Made by a program: the position numbers and the translations under genes
Part shown: positions 5,132-6,382 of the stretch, in pieces
Layout of the letters: each line of letters opens with the position of its first letter
Numbering within the stretch: the first letter of the stretch is position 1
Source: Anaerolineales bacterium UBA6663
GTDB lineage: Bacteria > Chloroflexota > Anaerolineae > Anaerolineales > UBA6663
Direction of reading: 5' to 3'
DNA length: 6,382 nt
Assembly (NCBI GenBank): GCA_002455335.1
Contig: DKKP01000203.1
Span: forward strand, 1,724 to 8,105
Notes under the pieces: model-generated
What the model was told of the DNA's origin: nothing
Seen by the model: only the letters and a program-made list of their open reading frames with translations
Database searches by the model: none

Positions 5132-6382
5132 GTGAAACCAACCTCTCGACTGTTCAAAACCCTTTCGACGACCGTAGCGGCGGCCCTGACTGCCGCACTC
5201 GCCGGGCCCGTAACCCCGGCTCTTGCCGCGTCGCAGGTCATCGGCGGCGTGGCGAGCGAAGGCAACCTCAGGATCCGCGTGGAAGACAGCGGCCAGATGG
5301 GCGTCGAGCGCTACGCCTCGGGCGACTGGGTCTCCCAGATCTATAGCGCTTCTCCCGGTAGCAAGGGCTCGGCGCTGCACGTCAACGGCGCGCTCTACCC
5401 GCTCGGCTATTTCATGTATGACTCGGGCTGGAGCGAGATCGGCACCGCGGGCACTCCGGTCTCGAACACGACGGTCGGCAACACCATCACGACCGTGTGG
5501 ACGGCCGGCAGCACGACCATCACTCAGACCACGCAGTACACCAACGGCAACCCGTTCTATCGGCTGCAGTGGCAGATCACAAACACGTCCGGCGGAGCGC
5601 TGAACGATCTGCGGTTCTTCCATGGTGAAGACACTTATCTTGTCGGCGGCGACAATGGCGCCGGCTTCTGGGATGGCGCCAACAATATCGTCGGCGTGTA
5701 CAAGACGGTCGCGGGCAACCAGCAGCGCATGTCGCTCCAGGGCGTCACGACACCGGCTTACTATCAGAGCGAGAGTTTCGATGCTGTGTTGATCGCCGGC
5801 GGCGCCGGTCGCCTGACCAATGCGATCAACCCCGACGAGGGCACCGACAACGGCTACGCCATGGAGTGGGACAACCCCACACTGGCGGCCGGCGCGACCT
5901 GGACGATCGTGGCCTACGAGAGCTTCGTGAGCGGCGCGGTCGGCGCGCTGAACGTCTCGGCTCCGATCTCGACCGACTGCGCGCCGGGCGCGACCTGCGA
6001 CCTGGTCTTCACCGTGACTAACCCCACGGGCACCGGCATCGACGCCGCGCTCTCGGTCACGGGCGACCCCAGCGCTTGGGTCACGCCCACGGCCGCCGAC
6101 AGCAACGCGACGATCACGGTCAACGGCAATGCCGTGGCATCCGGCGCGACCTCGGGCGCCATCGCCCTGAGCGTCGGTGCGAACACGATCACGACCGTGG
6201 TCACGGCCCAAGACGGCACGACCACCAAGACTTACACGGTCACCGTCACCCGCGCGCCGTCGAGCAATGCCGATCTGAGCGGCCTCGCGCTGAGTGCGGG
6301 CACGCTGACCCCGGCCTTCGACGCGGCCACCACGACTTACACCGCGACCGTCTCGAACGCCACCACCAGCCTGACCGTCACG
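5132..6382 (+). CDS. Secreted surface protein with cadherin-like repeats (3' end outside window)
   Basis: The frame is open for 417 codons to the window edge. Residues 1-32 form a Sec signal peptide: basic n-region (KPTSRLFK), hydrophobic core, and TPALA before a likely cleavage after A32. Residues about 36-265 are rich in Gly, Thr, Asn and aromatics and look like an all-beta domain ([34 protein letters not shown]); I do not recognise a family with certainty. Residues 272-315 look like an Ig-type domain, with C283 and C289 as a possible disulfide. From 317 the sequence matches the second half of a cadherin-like beta-sandwich repeat ([15 protein letters not shown], then [12 protein letters not shown] ending at 374). 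A new repeat starts at 381 ([18 protein letters not shown]) and is cut by the edge. No catalytic motif is visible; adhesion or envelope structure is the likely role. The start rests on AGGAGA 7 bases upstream. ATG at 5099 is an alternative. Confidence 0.85.
   Translation, partial: MKPTSRLFKTLSTTVAAALTAALAGPVTPALAASQVIGGVASEGNLRIRVEDSGQMGVERYASGDWVSQIYSASPGSKGSALHVNGALYPLGYFMYDSGWSEIGTAGTPVSNTTVGNTITTVWTAGSTTITQTTQYTNGNPFYRLQWQITNTSGGALNDLRFFHGEDTYLVGGDNGAGFWDGANNIVGVYKTVAGNQQRMSLQGVTTPAYYQSESFDAVLIAGGAGRLTNAINPDEGTDNGYAMEWDNPTLAAGATWTIVAYESFVSGAVGALNVSAPISTDCAPGATCDLVFTVTNPTGTGIDAALSVTGDPSAWVTPTAADSNATITVNGNAVASGATSGAIALSVGANTITTVVTAQDGTTTKTYTVTVTRAPSSNADLSGLALSAGTLTPAFDAATTTYTATVSNATTSLTVT

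Noticed and set aside
5078..6211. 377-codon open frame on the minus strand
   Set aside because: It lies antisense to the secreted protein. Its translation is Arg/Gly/Asp/Val-rich with no recognisable motif, while the plus frame has a signal peptide, a good ribosome site and cadherin-like repeats.

Overview
This window is high-GC bacterial DNA, roughly 60-65% by eye. The protein architectures point to Chloroflexota, perhaps Chloroflexia: a seven-helix membrane sensor joined to PAS, two-component and LuxR-type modules, a short CPA2 antiporter paired with a PII-like protein, and a secreted protein with cadherin-like repeats. This assignment is an inference from protein style; no rRNA or other phylogenetic marker is present.

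Layout. Positions 1-221 hold no convincing gene but contain an AT-rich interrupted palindrome (70-84) and a possible terminator for the minus-strand genes. Positions 222-1842 (minus strand) are a two-gene unit: a CPA2-type cation/proton antiporter followed by a small PII-like regulator. They overlap by 8 bases, and a strong Shine-Dalgarno site for the second gene lies inside the first. Positions 1843-2090 are a divergent intergenic region with a perfect 10-bp hairpin just before the antiporter start, a tandem 9-bp repeat, and a TATAAT box close to the start of the plus-strand gene.

Positions 2091-4472 (plus strand) encode a large fusion protein: 7-TM sensor, PAS, histidine-kinase-like core, receiver, LuxR-type DNA-binding domain. 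The kinase core appears dead: Lys replaces the phospho-acceptor His, and key ATP-binding residues are missing. It is best read as a membrane-tethered transcription factor. Two tandem hairpins, the second an excellent intrinsic terminator, follow it. Positions 4753-5109 encode a 118-residue stand-alone degenerate receiver. It lies 22 bases upstream of a secreted protein (5132 to the window end, incomplete) with a signal peptide, a beta-rich N-terminal region, a Cys-containing Ig-like segment and cadherin-like repeats. That last gene begins with GTG and runs off the window, so it is easily missed; a long antisense open frame lies over it.

How they may work together (inference). The left unit handles ion/pH homeostasis, with the antiporter probably gated by its own PII-like partner. 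The right side may couple a membrane-sensed signal to gene expression, with the receiver-like gene and the surface protein as one transcription unit and a possible target. No mobile element, CRISPR array, tRNA or rRNA was seen.
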